NCBI GenBank assembly: GCA_037127315.1
Contig: JBBBDQ010000913.1
Coordinates: 5,204,001 to 5,268,000 of the forward strand
Length of the DNA: 64,000 bases
Source: Ascarosepion bandense
Lineage: Eukaryota > Mollusca > Cephalopoda > Sepiida > Sepiidae
Direction: 5' to 3'
A model generated the notes under the pieces. The model worked only from the letters and a program-made list of their open reading frames with translations. It searched no databases and was not told where the DNA came from. Numbering within the stretch: position 1 is the first letter of the stretch; each line of letters opens with the position of its first letter. Made by a program: the position numbers and the translations under genes. Positions 18,760-29,579 of the stretch are shown here, piece by piece.

Positions 18760-19260
18760 ATTTATTCAATAAAATCACCATTGGCTTCAACCACAGCCTC
18801 CAGATGACTTCTGAATCTCTTGCATCTCTTCTGAACAGCCTCCTTGTTTAAGTTGGTGAATACTGCCATAATCCTTGCCTTCAGCTCATCTTTGGTGCTT
18901 CAAGGAGTTTTGTTTGTTTCTTGCTCAACTGTGTCCCACACATAATGATCAAGGGGGGTTACAGTCTGGGGAGTTAGGTGGCCAGATGTAAGGGACGATG
19001 TGGTTGCGGAAATTGCCTAGCAGCCATGACTGGGTTCTAATTGCATGGCATCGTGCAGAGTTTTGAATTTAGGCAGAGGCATCACATCACCATCACTATG
19101 TATCACTCCAAACACCATGATGTTGACTGGATATATCATCTAACTCATTCTGAACGTTCTGTACTGTCTTCAGATTGATACCCAAACGCTCTTAAATGTT
19201 CATATTGGAGTTTCCAAATAATACAGCTTGATGTTTCCAAATTTCTGGCAGAGTGAATCA
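18760..19260 (-). pseudogene. Tc1/mariner superfamily transposase fragment
   Basis: Minus-strand translation, with frame repair, gives 'DIMVFGVIHSDGDVMPLPKF', a worn proline-rich catalytic region, 'DHYVWDTVEQETNKTP', 'KDELKARIMAVFTNL', 'RCKRFRSHLEAVVEANGDF'. This order is typical of the IS630-Tc1-mariner relatives common in arthropods and molluscs. The catalytic block around 'NPLD' is degraded. No terminal repeats could be placed. Confidence 0.7.
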
Positions 19261-19397
19261 CCTCAAGGGGCTCTTTTTCTCACGGGCGGTGACCAACTGA
19301 CACTGCTGTACTGCGCAAGTGACAAAATCAAAAACGTACAATGTACATGCAGGAAATTAAAAATATAAAATGGTGACAATTTACCCATCACACCCTC

Positions 19398-19449
<52 letters not shown>

Positions 19450-19461
<12 letters not shown>

Positions 19462-19749
19462 ATTGAGCTCTCTGGAGAAGAAAATTTTAAAAACAGTTTC
19501 CACTTCAGCTATAATGCGTGACTCTTCAGAAATGAATTGAGTTCTCTTGGTGACTGGTGTCTGTATACACTGCTTACATACAAGACGTTAAAATTTCCCT
19601 TCTCTAATCCTATGCGCTGATGGCTTAGGGAGTAGAGATTCCGACTGACACCAAATCGGTCGAGTTTCGATCCCTGCCGGAAGCAAGTGGATATGTCTAG
19701 CCACACTGATGAGCTGTGATACAGTGAAACGGGCTTGTATGTGGATGAC
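19450..19749 (+). mobile_element. F4 hammerhead element, single monomer
   Basis: It begins at 'acgattgagctctctgg', which matches the F4 body, and contains a tRNA-like A box (TGGCTTAGGGAGTAGAG, 19621-19637) and B box (GAGTTTCGATCCC, 19662-19674), then a hammerhead at the 3' end. AT tracts lie on both sides. Although only one monomer is present, it shows that the family moved to a second site in the window. Confidence 0.75.
19695..19749 (+). ncRNA. Hammerhead ribozyme, core intact (GTA cleavage site)
   Basis: CTGATGA is at 19706-19712. Stem II GCTGT/ACAGT has loop GAT, then come GAAAC, loop GGGCTT, and GTA with cleavage after 19739. Stem I is perfect: CCACA pairs with TGTGG, then an internal loop, then GTC with GAC. 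The changed bases relative to units at 2.4-3.5 kb keep stem I paired, which is compensatory evidence for the fold. GTA is a permitted triplet. Confidence 0.8.
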
Positions 19750-19751
19750 TT

Positions 19752-19792
<41 letters not shown>

Positions 19793-19799
19793 ATGTTTG

Positions 19800-20970
19800 A
19801 GCAGAAATCTCTCTTTTATGCAGGTTTTATTAAAAATGACATAAGGTGTGATGGTTAAGTTTTTATGCCCTTTTTCATGTGATCTTATGATTTCTTTCTT
19901 TAGAGGGCATAAATAATATAAAAATTGTCCAAATGTTTTGTTTATCTGAGCACTTTTAGCTATACTTTTAGCCATTTTCTAGGATGAATAATATTTTACG
20001 TGTAACAGAATATACGTGGTGTTATGTATCATGTAAAGTAATGTATCATGTAAATGTATCATGTAAATGTATCATGTAAAGTAATGGTGTGTTATGGATT
20101 CAACACGCCATGTTGTTAGTGTTCATAGTTGATACTTTTAGTTTTGAGTGTTTGTTTTTGTTTTTTTTTGGTTTTTATCAATAAGAACTATGATTTTTAG
20201 TCTTTTTTTTTTTTTGCATGTGGATTTATTGGAAACCCAACAACACTCAATAATATCAACTATATAGACTCTATGCTTACCGTGTTCGGTACATAACACA
20301 TATCAATACACCACATATATTTTGTTACATGTAAAATAACATTCATCCTCAAAAATGGCAAGCCAAAAGAGCTCAAATTAAAATAAATATATATTTGGAC
20401 AATTTTTATGTTGTAATATTTTGGTATCTTTGTGGGTATAATTGACAAAGAAGTGGATACAAATATTAGCGTTGAGAGGAATATTTTCTTTTCTTATTTT
20501 TACATACTTTCGTGTTAAGTGTCTGCTAGCAAGAGAACACATGCTGCCTGCTTAGAAGCTAGAGAGGGACTGGCCAATCCTTTAGGTCAAGCATGGGTCA
20601 GGGAGATAGAGAGAGTAGGGGAAAGAGAAATAGTAGCAGAGAAAGAAAAGGGAATAGATTTGGGTATCTTAGTTCTTGGGAGTTATTTAGAGACAGAGAG
20701 GGTAAAAGAAACAATGTATTCTCTGCATGGTAGTAGTATCTGACCTGAGGTCATTTTGGTTCATTCCTACAATGTCTTCAAAAGAGAGATGATCACATGA
20801 TAAATTACATATTAAAAAAAAAAAAGTAAAAACTTAACCATTACACTGTCAATTTTAATGAAACTTACAAATATATCAATGTGGCTAGATATCCGATAGC
20901 TTCCAGCTGAGATCAGAGTGAAAGAGAAAAAGGGCTTACGAAAATATATGATTTAACTTCTGTAGAAAAT
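19800..20970. other. No recognisable gene
   Basis: Contains a short 'atgtatcatgtaa' tandem at about 20028-20085. An open stretch at 20519-20740 (rich in Glu and Arg) has no motif I recognise and no splice context that supports an exon. Confidence 0.4.
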
Positions 20971-20972
20971 TA

Positions 20973-21086
20973 GGTAAATTTTCGTTTTAGGTCCCGAAGG
21001 CTTTTTTATTCCTTCAAATTTAAGGCTATTTTGGGAAAGAAAATTGAAGGGATAATGTCCTTCGGGACCTAAAACGAAAATTTACC
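20973..21086. mobile_element. MITE-like element with 28-bp perfect inverted repeats
   Basis: Arms 20973-21000 and 21059-21086 are exact complements ('ggtaaattttcgttttaggt' outward part) around a 58-bp spacer. Total 114 bp. The superfamily is not clear, and the target duplication cannot be defined from the flanks. Confidence 0.75.
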
Positions 21087-21099
21087 GAAAATTATTGGC

Positions 21100-22120
21100 T
21101 TCAATTTGTATGCAATATGCAAAGAGATAATCATGTTCACATCTCTTAATCTGTAAAATAGAAAAACAAAAATCCGATCGCCTACGAAAATTCATCTCTA
21201 AACGTAAATTTCTATGGCGATTTAATAAATGACATGCGAGACCTTAGAACAGTTATTTTTTATTTTTATTTTTTTTTTATAGATTTGAATTTATGTGCAC
21301 TAATTTTTCGAAGTAGACAAACAAAAAAAATAAATAAATAAATAAAAATATAGAATGACGAGTTCATTTTTAAAACGAAAAAAAAGTACAGAGTGAAAGA
21401 AGTTTAAGTCTGGTTAAAGGGAGCTAACTCATTCAAACCTAGGCATCCCAACAACGTGCTAAAATTATTAAATTTCATTATTTTTTTTAATGCAAGTGAA
21501 CTGACAAAAAGGTGAATCGTGTGGTACCAGGCGTGAAGACACTATTTTTTTTTTCTTTTTCTTCTGGTGACTACTCAACCGCGTATTTAATTTATTATGA
21601 TTTATGCAAGTGAAGACGTGCGAGTGACAACAAACACACACGCACACACACACATGGAGCCAAACACAAACCTCTGCATATGGGTTCAAGTTGCCATCTG
21701 AGAACACAGCATTCGAATTGGAGCGCAGCGTTTGGGATGAAACCTGAGGGATCATGGGAATTAAAATTACTTTTTTTTAAGCATCCATTTTATTTTTAAC
21801 TTTTTTTTTTAAGGGGGACATTCAATGAAAAATAAAAATGCAGTGTGCATAGTGAATCTTGGATTATTAGACAAATATTTCACAACAAAGGTACTTACTG
21901 TAATTTTGGCAAACATGGATCTTTGTGCCAGCAATAAGACAGAGTGTCAAAAGGTCAGTTTTCCCTGTGACACTGCTTTACTCTTTGACATTGTTTATCA
22001 TTTTAAAAAGCAATGATTTGAATTGTAATAAAACAAACCTATGAAAGTAAATTTATTTTTGCTTCTGAGAATTGAAGACAAAAATAATAAACACTATTTA
22101 CTTATTAGATTGTTTATTTG
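21100..22120. other. No recognisable gene
   Basis: AT-rich with A and T runs and a small CA tract near 21635. No exon or repeat family identified. Confidence 0.4.
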
Positions 22121-22131
22121 CACTGTTTATA

Positions 22132-22284
22132 CAGTATAATCCGGATATAAGATAAACTCTGATATAAGAGAGATTTTATCTGGTCCCAAACAGAGCCTGT
22201 GGTAATGTATATAAAATAGACCAAACCCGGATATAAGAGCATTTTATCCGATCCCTGTAACTCTCTTATATCAGGGTTACACTG
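22132..22284. mobile_element. pogo/Tigger-type MITE
   Basis: Flanked by TA on both sides (22130-22131 and 22285-22286). The ends CAGTATAATCCGGATATAAG and, inverted, CAGTGTAACCCTGATATAAG form imperfect terminal inverted repeats. 153 bp with no coding capacity. The TA target and CAGT start fit pogo-like members of Tc1/mariner. Confidence 0.7.
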
Positions 22285-22579
22285 TATTATTGGAATGGTT
22301 GGCAAAATTGCCAATTGATTCAAACTTTACATAAGAGTAAATGAGGATTTCCTTATTGTTGGTTCACATATTTTAATAATTTAGTAAATGCTTAAAAATT
22401 AATGAATAAAAATTGTTTTCATGTTTCTATATTGATAAATAATAGATATTTCATTATCTTAGTTCTAATTGTATTAGTTTTTACAATATTGTAAATATAA
22501 AATTATTCTCATAAATAAAGACGCTAATAAAAAGTGCTTAATACGTGCGTCTATATTTCTGAGATGAGGTATTACAATT

Positions 22580-22755
22580 ATTTACCTTGTTTGGACTTTT
22601 GTCCTCATCTTTGTTGCCATATTGACAACATTTCGACCATTATACACGCCATCCTTCTTCAAGTGATTGAAATTTTAAACTGAACCCTTTATTTCATTTA
22701 CTGGGGTAGATTGTTCCAGTTTCATGTGCCATGCCTCTTCACTATATGTCCAAAA
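22580..22755 (-). mobile_element. F3 repeat, left of PLE-3
   Basis: Minus-oriented F3 sequence with the PLE-type motif 'cacttgaagaaggatgg' and 'ggtcgaaatgttgtc'. Together with the plus-oriented F3 copy at 24480-24790 it brackets PLE-3 as inverted ends. Confidence 0.6.
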
Positions 22756-22769
22756 CTCCACCCACTTCA

Positions 22770-23622
22770 TAGAAATAATCAAAGATGCTCCGATCCAAGC
22801 CTGGATGTGGCGAGCGCATTAACCAAGGTTCGTACAGAGAAGGCACTATCAGTGGTCAGGGACAGACTGTCTTTAGAATCAACCCTGGGAGAACATACCA
22901 GTATACCAACAGATAACATGGAGATGCTGGCTTTCAGCACACAAACAACACACTTCAGAATAGGATAAGACAAATATTTGCAGGATGAAGGCTTAGCAAT
23001 GGGCTCACCATTATCAGCAGCAATGGCTAACATATACACGGAATACTTCAAGGACATGGCATTAGAATCCACATCACTAAAGCTAACACTATGGCTGAGA
23101 TACATAGAGGATATTTTCATACTCTGGCCACACCAGAAATAAGTCCAGATACTATTGGACCATGTGATTTCAATAAGCTAATCAGTACAGTTCACAATGG
23201 AGTAGTATTTCTGGATGTACTGATATCCCAAACAGAGCATGGGTTCAAAACAGCCATATACTGCAAGCCAACATTCTCCAGACAATACCTCAATTTCAAC
23301 TCCCACAATCCATACAGTGTAATTTCCTGCTGTGTACTACATCAAGCAGAAGTCAGAAGTAGGAGCAAGAAGAGGGCAACACTCAGAAAACAGCCTCAGT
23401 CTGCCTCCCCTATTTGAAAGGATTACCAGAAAAATTACCAAAGATGTAATATCAGAACAGCCTTCAAAAGTAGTTCAACACTTCAAAGGCATCATTTCCA
23501 AGTAAGACCTCCCATAGGGGATAACATGATTAATGACTGTGTATACACCTTAACATGTGGTAAGAAATAAAAAGGAGAAACAGGTGGCCCTGCTTAAGGC
23601 TGAAGGAACAGTGTAGAAATGT
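22770..23622 (+). pseudogene. Penelope-like element reverse transcriptase, 5' part of PLE-3
   Basis: Frame-broken translation follows the PLE RT order: 'FSTQTTHFRI', 'DEGLAMGSPLSAAMANIYTE', 'RYIEDIFI' (the catalytic YVDD-like box, here YIED), 'GVVFLDVLISQTEHGF', 'KPTFSRQYLNFNSH' (the conserved KPT/YLNFNSHHP end of the palm), then a linker ending 'YTLTCGKK'. The longest open piece is 108 codons (23091-23414). Coding is interrupted at 23622 by a composite SINE and resumes at 24144. Confidence 0.8.
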
Positions 23623-24131
23623 TGGTTGGTTGCTTGGTTGGTTGTTTTGTTTTATGGCATATTACCCTTAGCAAGTCATTTATTGCCAACTAAATTTTAT
23701 TTATTTATTGCTGGTAATACCTTTTTCTTTCAACAATTGATTGTTGTTTTTATATAAGTTTTGTGTCTAGTAATACTTTTTTTCTTTTCGAGTATCAAGA
23801 TTCATTGGGATTTGTTTTTAAGGGCAGAATCCCCAAGTCCTACCCTTGTTATTTAACCCATAACTGGAGGGAAGGGACGGATTAATACCTTTCCCAAGGG
23901 TACCAGTGCTTAAGTGAATGCAAGATATTCAACTGAAATTCAAACTTGGCTCACCGATTTTTCTTTCTGAGCCGATATCCACTACACCACAACGTACATC
24001 CATCACTAAACGCTTACAGCACTTGGTATGCCCAATTTGGTCACCCATCTAAGTACTGACCAGGCTCAACGTTGCTTAACTTCGGTGATCGAGCGGGAAC
24101 TGGTGTATTCAACGTGATATGGCTGTAAGAC
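23623..24131 (-). mobile_element. 5S rRNA-tRNA composite SINE (F7), copy B
   Basis: Same build as 11221-11687: 5S-like head (about 24131-24015) with 'cgaagttaagcaacgttgag' and 'gggcataccaagtgctgtaa', F1-type tRNA-like part, then a tail with 'cataaaacaaaacaacc' and an (AACC)-like run. A 12-bp target duplication 'gtgtagaaatgt' lies at 23611-23622 and 24132-24143. Length 509 bp. It sits within PLE-3. Confidence 0.85.
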
Positions 24132-24143
24132 GTGTAGAAATGT

Positions 24144-24390
24144 AACACAAGGGGGAAATAGAAAAATTAGGCATAACTGACCAGTATAGAGGGGAAAAGG
24201 GAGATAACTGACCACCTATAGAGGGAAAAGGGAGATAACTGTCCCCAATGGGATGAAGTTGAAAAAATAGATTGGGAACACCACTGGAAAATATAAAAAC
24301 TTAAAGAATCAGCACATATGCCAGGCCACAAAAATTTCCTAAGCCGGCCAAGCATAGAAATGATTACAATATGGGAACCAGTAATACTGA
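24144..24390 (+). pseudogene. PLE-3 endonuclease C-terminal part
   Basis: After the SINE, the translation resumes: 'DWEHHWKI', 'KLKESAHMPGHKNFLSRPSI', 'EMITIWEPVI' and a stop near 24387. This is the usual end of PLE proteins (an IDW...TTILE-like segment and a helical tail). Frame breaks are present. Confidence 0.6.
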
Positions 24391-24479
24391 GTGCTAGTGA
24401 AAAACAATAACACCATATTGTAATATGAGCTCTGGTAAAAAAAATGGTTACTGAGACATTAGGTTTATAAGTCACCAAA

Positions 24480-24790
24480 ATTCATACACTAATGTCTTCA
24501 ACATGGTCCAGTGGATAAAAGCATCGGCTGAATCCAGTGAACCAAGGTGTTGTGAGTTCAATACCTGGCTACAGCAGAGGTGAACAAAAACTTGAAGAGT
24601 CGTTAAAAGGGAGATACAGAGATACCTGGAAGAGGAATGGTGGATGAAATAAAAGGTTTCAATTTGTAATTTCAATCATCTGAAAAAGGTTGAATTGTAA
24701 AATGGTTGAAACATTGTGAATATAGCAGCGAAGGACAACAGGATGAGGACAACAGTTCAAACAATGTAAATAGTTTAAAATTTTTATTAA
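24480..24790 (+). mobile_element. F3 element with tRNA-like head
   Basis: tRNA-like head: 'tggtccagtggataaaagc' as A-box region and 'gtgagttcaatacc' (24552-24565) as B box. The 3' part carries the PLE-type motif 'catctgaaaaagg' and 'ggttgaaacattgtg', then 'gacaacagttcaaac'. It follows the PLE-3 stop directly and is inverted relative to 22580-22755. Confidence 0.65.
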
Positions 24791-24799
24791 GAATTTTAA

Positions 24800-25630
24800 T
24801 TTTTAAGAACAACAAAAAAAAAGTACAAATTCATTTTTATCAAATGTTTCGGCTTTAGTACAATTCTAATCATCGATTTTTAAAAACATTGCCGAGGAGT
24901 AGCGGTAGTTAAATTAATAGCAGTGTCAAGAAAAAAAACAGTTCTTTTGACACTTAACAATTTTAGTATTTTGCTTTCTGTATTTCTCTACATTGGTAGA
25001 ATTCAAAGTATAAGGGTGACGCAATATTGTTTCATGATTTTTTACAAAAAGGCATTACCATTCCAAAATTCTGTTGCTTTGGGTTGCCTTTGTTGTTACT
25101 ACAATGTATTTTAGCTGATCCAATCTGCAGCCTATTTTGGTTATTCAATTATTAAATAAAGAAAGAGGTAGCTTCTTTTATTTTGATTTTGAAACAGAAA
25201 TTGATGAACAGGGAAAAAAAATGATGAATTCTTTATTTGTACCATTTTTGTTGTTACCACAACTTTTCAGCCAATTCATTCAATATTTCAATTCTATAAT
25301 TTCAAGAAAAGTTATTATTCAAAGCATGTATTTTGACAATCAAATTCATTTTTTGTATTGCTTTTGTTCTTACAATAACTTTTCAACCAATCCATTCAGT
25401 GTTTACCTTCTATAATTCCACAAAGACTCATGACTATTTCAAAATTTAATTTAAACAAACTCGGTTCACAGATCATAAGTTATTCAATTTTTCAAATTTT
25501 TTTCTTGAAACTTAAGTTAAAACAGTAAATAATGCAATGATTTAACTATGTGTTTTTGGTAGATAAGTAAAAGTAGTAATTTCAGTTAAACAAGTTTTCA
25601 TATATCTCTTTTATATAATCAGTTAATTGT
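24800..25630. other. AT-rich, no gene; weak internal repetition
   Basis: Segments with 'ttgttcttacaataac', 'ttgttgttaccacaac' and 'ttgttgttactacaatg' recur at about 25090, 25250 and 25370 with 'tttagctgatccaatc', 'tttcagccaattcattc' or 'tttcaaccaatccattc' after them, suggesting a degenerate tandem repeat of about 130-150 bp. The open frames here follow that repetition and lack motifs. Confidence 0.45.
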
Positions 25631-25631
25631 A

Positions 25632-25925
25632 CCATATGTGATACATGCTTAGGCGATCATGTCTCAAAAGAGACATGACTGACCGGTCAGAAAATTTTCC
25701 AGCAGTAGGTTGCAAATAATTTTTGCAGTAGACTGGTTGCCAACCAAGGCTACAGAACCCAACCTGTCCTGCTATTTAACCCATAGCTGGAAGGAAGAGC
25801 TTGATTAATACTTTTCCCAAGGATATTTGTGCATAAATGAATGCAATGAATTCAACTGAAATTCGAATTCAGCTTCCAATTCCATGTTTCAAACCAGTAT
25901 CCAAGGCACCACAACGTGTGCCCCT
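25632..25925 (-). mobile_element. F1 SINE copy
   Basis: Minus-oriented. Contains the 'catgtctcaaaagagacatg' hairpin, a central block and the tRNA-like head, ending at 'caaggcaccacaacgtg'. Somewhat diverged from the copy 100 bp downstream. Confidence 0.75.
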
Positions 25926-26037
25926 TTTATAAGATGGGTTATCTGAATTTTTGGGATGAGGCATTTGTGAATTTGGTGACAGTGGATGCAAGTTCAATCC
26001 CTGGGTCAGGGAAATAGGCAAACAATAACTGGACAGT

Positions 26038-26335
26038 CAGTTAAAGTGCCATACGTGATACACGCTTGGGCGATCATGTCTCGAAAGAGACATGACTGAC
26101 TGGGCAGAACATTATCCCGCAGTAGGTTGCCATTGTTTTCTGCGGTAGACTGGTTGCCGACCAAGGCTATAGAACCCAATCTGTCCTGTTATTTAACCCA
26201 TAACTGGAAGGAAGAGACGGATTAATACCTTTCCTAAGGGTATTTGCGCCGAAGTGAATACAATGGATTCAACTGGAATTCGAACTCGGCTCCCCGGTTT
26301 CTCGTTCCGAGCCGATATCCACTGTACCACAATGC
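26038..26335 (-). mobile_element. F1 SINE, full length with target duplication
   Basis: An 11-bp direct repeat 'aactggacagt' flanks it (26027-26037 and 26336-26346). On the minus strand it starts 'gcattgtggtacagtgg' and ends 'atggcactttaactg'. Length 298 bp. It is the reference for family boundaries: tRNA-like head of about 75 bp, a central conserved block, tail of short ACTG-like repeats. Confidence 0.9.
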
Positions 26336-26364
26336 AACTGGACAGTAATAAATTAAAATAAAAA

Positions 26365-26560
26365 CTAGATGACATCCCTAGAGAATGAGAACAGTCCATT
26401 CTGTAGATTAAATAAAAGACTCAGTTCTGAATTCTCTATAGATCAATATACACCTGAATTCTCTATAGATCAATATACACCTGAAAAAGGCCACAGCAAT
26501 CAAAACATTGTGATAACAACAACAAAGACAATAGTCTGTATTTAGTGAAAATATGATAAT
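26365..26560 (+). mobile_element. F3 fragment with 28-bp tandem duplication
   Basis: 'ctgaattctctatagatc' plus 'aatatacac' occurs twice (about 26427 and 26455) just before the PLE-type motif 'cacctgaaaaaggcc' and 'tcaaaacattgtgataac'. tRNA-like head absent. Confidence 0.55.
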
Positions 26561-26724
26561 GAATAAAATTAGTACTAATTTTTTGACAACTACCTGTTTC
26601 ATCTTAATTTTAATTACTTCTTCAAACTCACAAGCAGCATGGATTAGAAATGAAGAATTACCCTTCACTGAAACTTTAATGAAATAAGAAACAGCTGTTC
26701 TTTGAAATGGTTGAATGACAGCTG

Positions 26725-26810
26725 CTAGTGGCCACTGTAGCCTAATTGGTATTGCAGCTGGTTGTTGAGGATAATAGATACAAACTCAAATCTTGCTAGA
26801 AGTTTTTTTT
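26725..26810 (+). mobile_element. tRNA-like SINE head fragment
   Basis: 'gtagcctaattggtattgc' fits an A box and 'acaaactcaaatcttgc' fits a weak B box about 30 bases downstream, like a tRNA-derived SINE head of another family. A T-run and CT tract follow. Body not recognised. Confidence 0.4.
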
Positions 26811-26856
26811 TCTCTCTCTCAAATCAAAATTGCTTTTCAATAACTGTACAATGGCA

Positions 26857-27560
26857 GGTTGAGTTTTGTTTAACGACATATGGGTTATGCGGGTTATTTA
26901 ATGCCAAAAAGGTAGGGTTTTAAGATTTTTTTTGCTTTTTAATGATCAGAGTGAGAAGGCTGATTTAGTCAGATTTTAATGAAAATGTTTTTTTATTATT
27001 TATTTTAGAAAACTGAAAATGACTTCTAGTTTTGTATTCAAAAATGTTTTGCTGAGAATTTTTCCTTCAAAAATGTATATTTTTCTATAAAAGTCTATGC
27101 ATATATTTCTATAAAAGTGTATTTTTTACTTTCATAGGTGGGGTTTTAAGGTTTTTTCTTTTTTCTTTTAATGTTTAGTTATATTGAAAAGGTTGATTTA
27201 GTCAGATTTTAATGAAAATTTTGTTTTTATTCTTTTCCTTTAGAAAACTGAAAATGTCTTCTGGTTTCATATTCAAAAATATTTTGCTGAGAATAATTTT
27301 TTTTTTCCTTCAAAAATGTATTATTGGCAATATTTTTCTTTAATAAATGTATATATTTCTATAAAAGTCCATTTTTATACTTTCATAGTGTTTTGACCCC
27401 AGTTTGGGGGTTAACTATTTACCTATAGCTGGCACCCTAACAGGTGCTACCACTGGGTCAGGGTGGACCTGGGAACAACAGCAATTAAGAGAGAGTTTAA
27501 TGCTCCTCACAACCTCCCAATCAGAGGCCTTGCTGCCAGATGCACAATGGCAGTTTGAAA
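26857..27560 (-). mobile_element. SINE F2 copy with internal duplication
   Basis: It has F2 ends ('gttttgtttaacgacatatg' at the plus-strand left, 'gccttgctgccagatgc' at the right) but is about 200 bp longer than the 493-bp reference because the 'gaaaactgaaaatg' to 'ttttgctgagaat' segment occurs twice (about 27007 and 27242). Confidence 0.7.
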
Positions 27561-27679
27561 ATTATTATAAAAAGCAACTGAAATTAAGATGAAAGTAGTA
27601 CAATTTAAAACTTTAATAATAATTGACAATACTTTTTTTTATAAGAAATTAAATAATACATATGATTAAATTATTTTCA

Positions 27680-28692
27680 GATAGAGTGTATCTGTAAGGA
27701 AGATAATGAATAAAAAGAAACAAGAGGAAAAACAATTCTTAGCCATCATGTTTTGTCCTCTGAAGGACTTTATCAAGGCAATGTAAGATTTATTTTGTTG
27801 CATGTGTTTATATACAAAAGCAAGGATGTCATTGATTTATATGAATGTTCATCAGTTTGTTGAAAGCTCAGTCAAAACATGTAGAGGACAGAGATTGCCA
27901 TATTTCAAAGTTTGGGCAAAATTCAAGTGAACAAGTTATATTCGTTTATTTTTTTATTTTTTTTTTTAATGTATACGGTTTAGATTGAGATTAAATTGTT
28001 GCAGTATGTGATGGACGTATGTGTTGCACATCTCCAAAGACATGATGTGCTGGAGTAAACTGTTTTCTTTTGGTTTTTCAACATATTTGTGGTTGTATAT
28101 GTTGGCTTGGGAAAATAGTAATTTTTATATATATATATATATATATATTTTACATTTGTAAATGAGTTATGACATGACCTAGGTTTCTACCAAGAGTTGT
28201 GTAAAAACAGCCAAGCCTTACAACGGTGGCAAAATTTGTAGACTGTGAGGAAGAAAAGTTAGAGATTATGCTATTCCCAAACAAAAAATTAAAGAATGAA
28301 AGAACGGAAATTATGACAAAGTGTAACCATACTAAAAAATACCTTTTAAGTTCATACAACCATGGATGAAAACATAATTACTTGTAATTTTAAAAATTGC
28401 ATGTTCAAAAATTCCCTGCCATGTGAACTTTCAAAAAAAGAAAAAAAAAACACCATTATGTGAGCGTTCTTAAAAAAACAAACAAAAAAAAACCCCCAAA
28501 AAACCTGGTAAAATCAGTTATTGAAAAATCGCCTGAAGACACCACTCATGGTAGAAACCTAGGTCGCGTAATAACTCATTTACAAATGGAAATTATTCAA
28601 AAGTTCTACAATATAATTGTATTGAACACTTTTTAATACAAATTTGCACTGGTCTAGTTTTATTATGACCAACAACTAAGTAATTAAACAAT

Positions 28693-28743
<51 letters not shown>

Positions 28744-28930
28744 TTAAATTTGAGAACATTAATGAACTTTTATCAGTTTTTTGAAAGGTCAGTTAAAACA
28801 TTCTGTATATTATTAACACATGCAACAAAATAAATTTTACAATGTTTCATAAAGTCCTTCAGAGGACAAAACTTGTTGGCTTAGAATAGTTTTTCCTCAT
28901 TTCTTTCTATTCAGTACATATTAAAATGCA
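27680..28930. mobile_element. Nested inverted repeats with PLE-type motifs
   Basis: Outer arms: 27680-27930 and 28745-28930, inverted copies each with 'ataaagtccttcagaggac' followed by AAAAC. Inner arms: about 28150-28195 and 28547-28592, inverted copies with 'gaaacctaggtc' and 'actcatttacaaatg'. The right inner arm includes a hammerhead-like motif (28525-28575). The layout fits two PLE-type ends, one inserted within another. No RT coding remains between them. Confidence 0.6.
28525..28575 (+). ncRNA. Hammerhead-like motif (PLE type)
   Basis: 'tcgc' then CTGAAGA, stem II ACCA/TGGT (loop CTCA), GAAAC, loop CTAG, GTC, then 'gcg' that pairs with the 5' 'cgc'. Only one core base differs from consensus (CTGATGA). 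The match at all other core positions is good. Confidence 0.5.
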
Positions 28931-29579
28931 AATTATCTCCCTTGGACATTTCAAGCTCACTGTTCAAAGATGCACAGAAAATCAAAATGGAATTCAATCA
29001 AGCATTTTAATCTTGGATACTTTCACAATTTTATGTCACTTGACTCCTCATGGTATTCAAAAACGAACAAAAAAATGAAAGGGAGAAGCATTATTTAAGC
29101 AAACAACAGTTTCACTGCAAACAAGACTTTTTTTTTCACAGAAAGCAAAGCAATAAAACATGTTCCTGAGAGAAAAAGAAAGTGACTATCTGTGAAAGCC
29201 AGGACTGTTGTCAGCAGTAGCAAAGAAATTTAATATGGTTATGCAAAAGCAAATGTGTAAGGTTAAGCAGAAAAAAAAAAGAATTTGGCACATGGAAAGC
29301 TATGTGGGTTATTTAGCATAGAGTGGCTTGTAGAGAAAAGGATGTTTTTTTTAACAATGTATAAATGTTATTAAATCATTTAAAATGAAAATAACAAAAA
29401 ATGTTACATCAAGTTTTACTAAAGAAAGTATGAAAGAAAAACTATATATATATATATATATATTGTTAAATAAAACATACAATGTATGTCTATTATGTTT
29501 AATCATGAGCTGTTCTAAACATCATATTTTGGCTTTAATTTCAGGTGAAAATAAAGACAAAAATTGTCCAAAATTTTAA

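Noticed and set aside
20519..20743. Glu/Arg-rich 74-codon frame as a gene
   Set aside because: No motif, no splice or promoter context, and purine-rich composition explains the openness.
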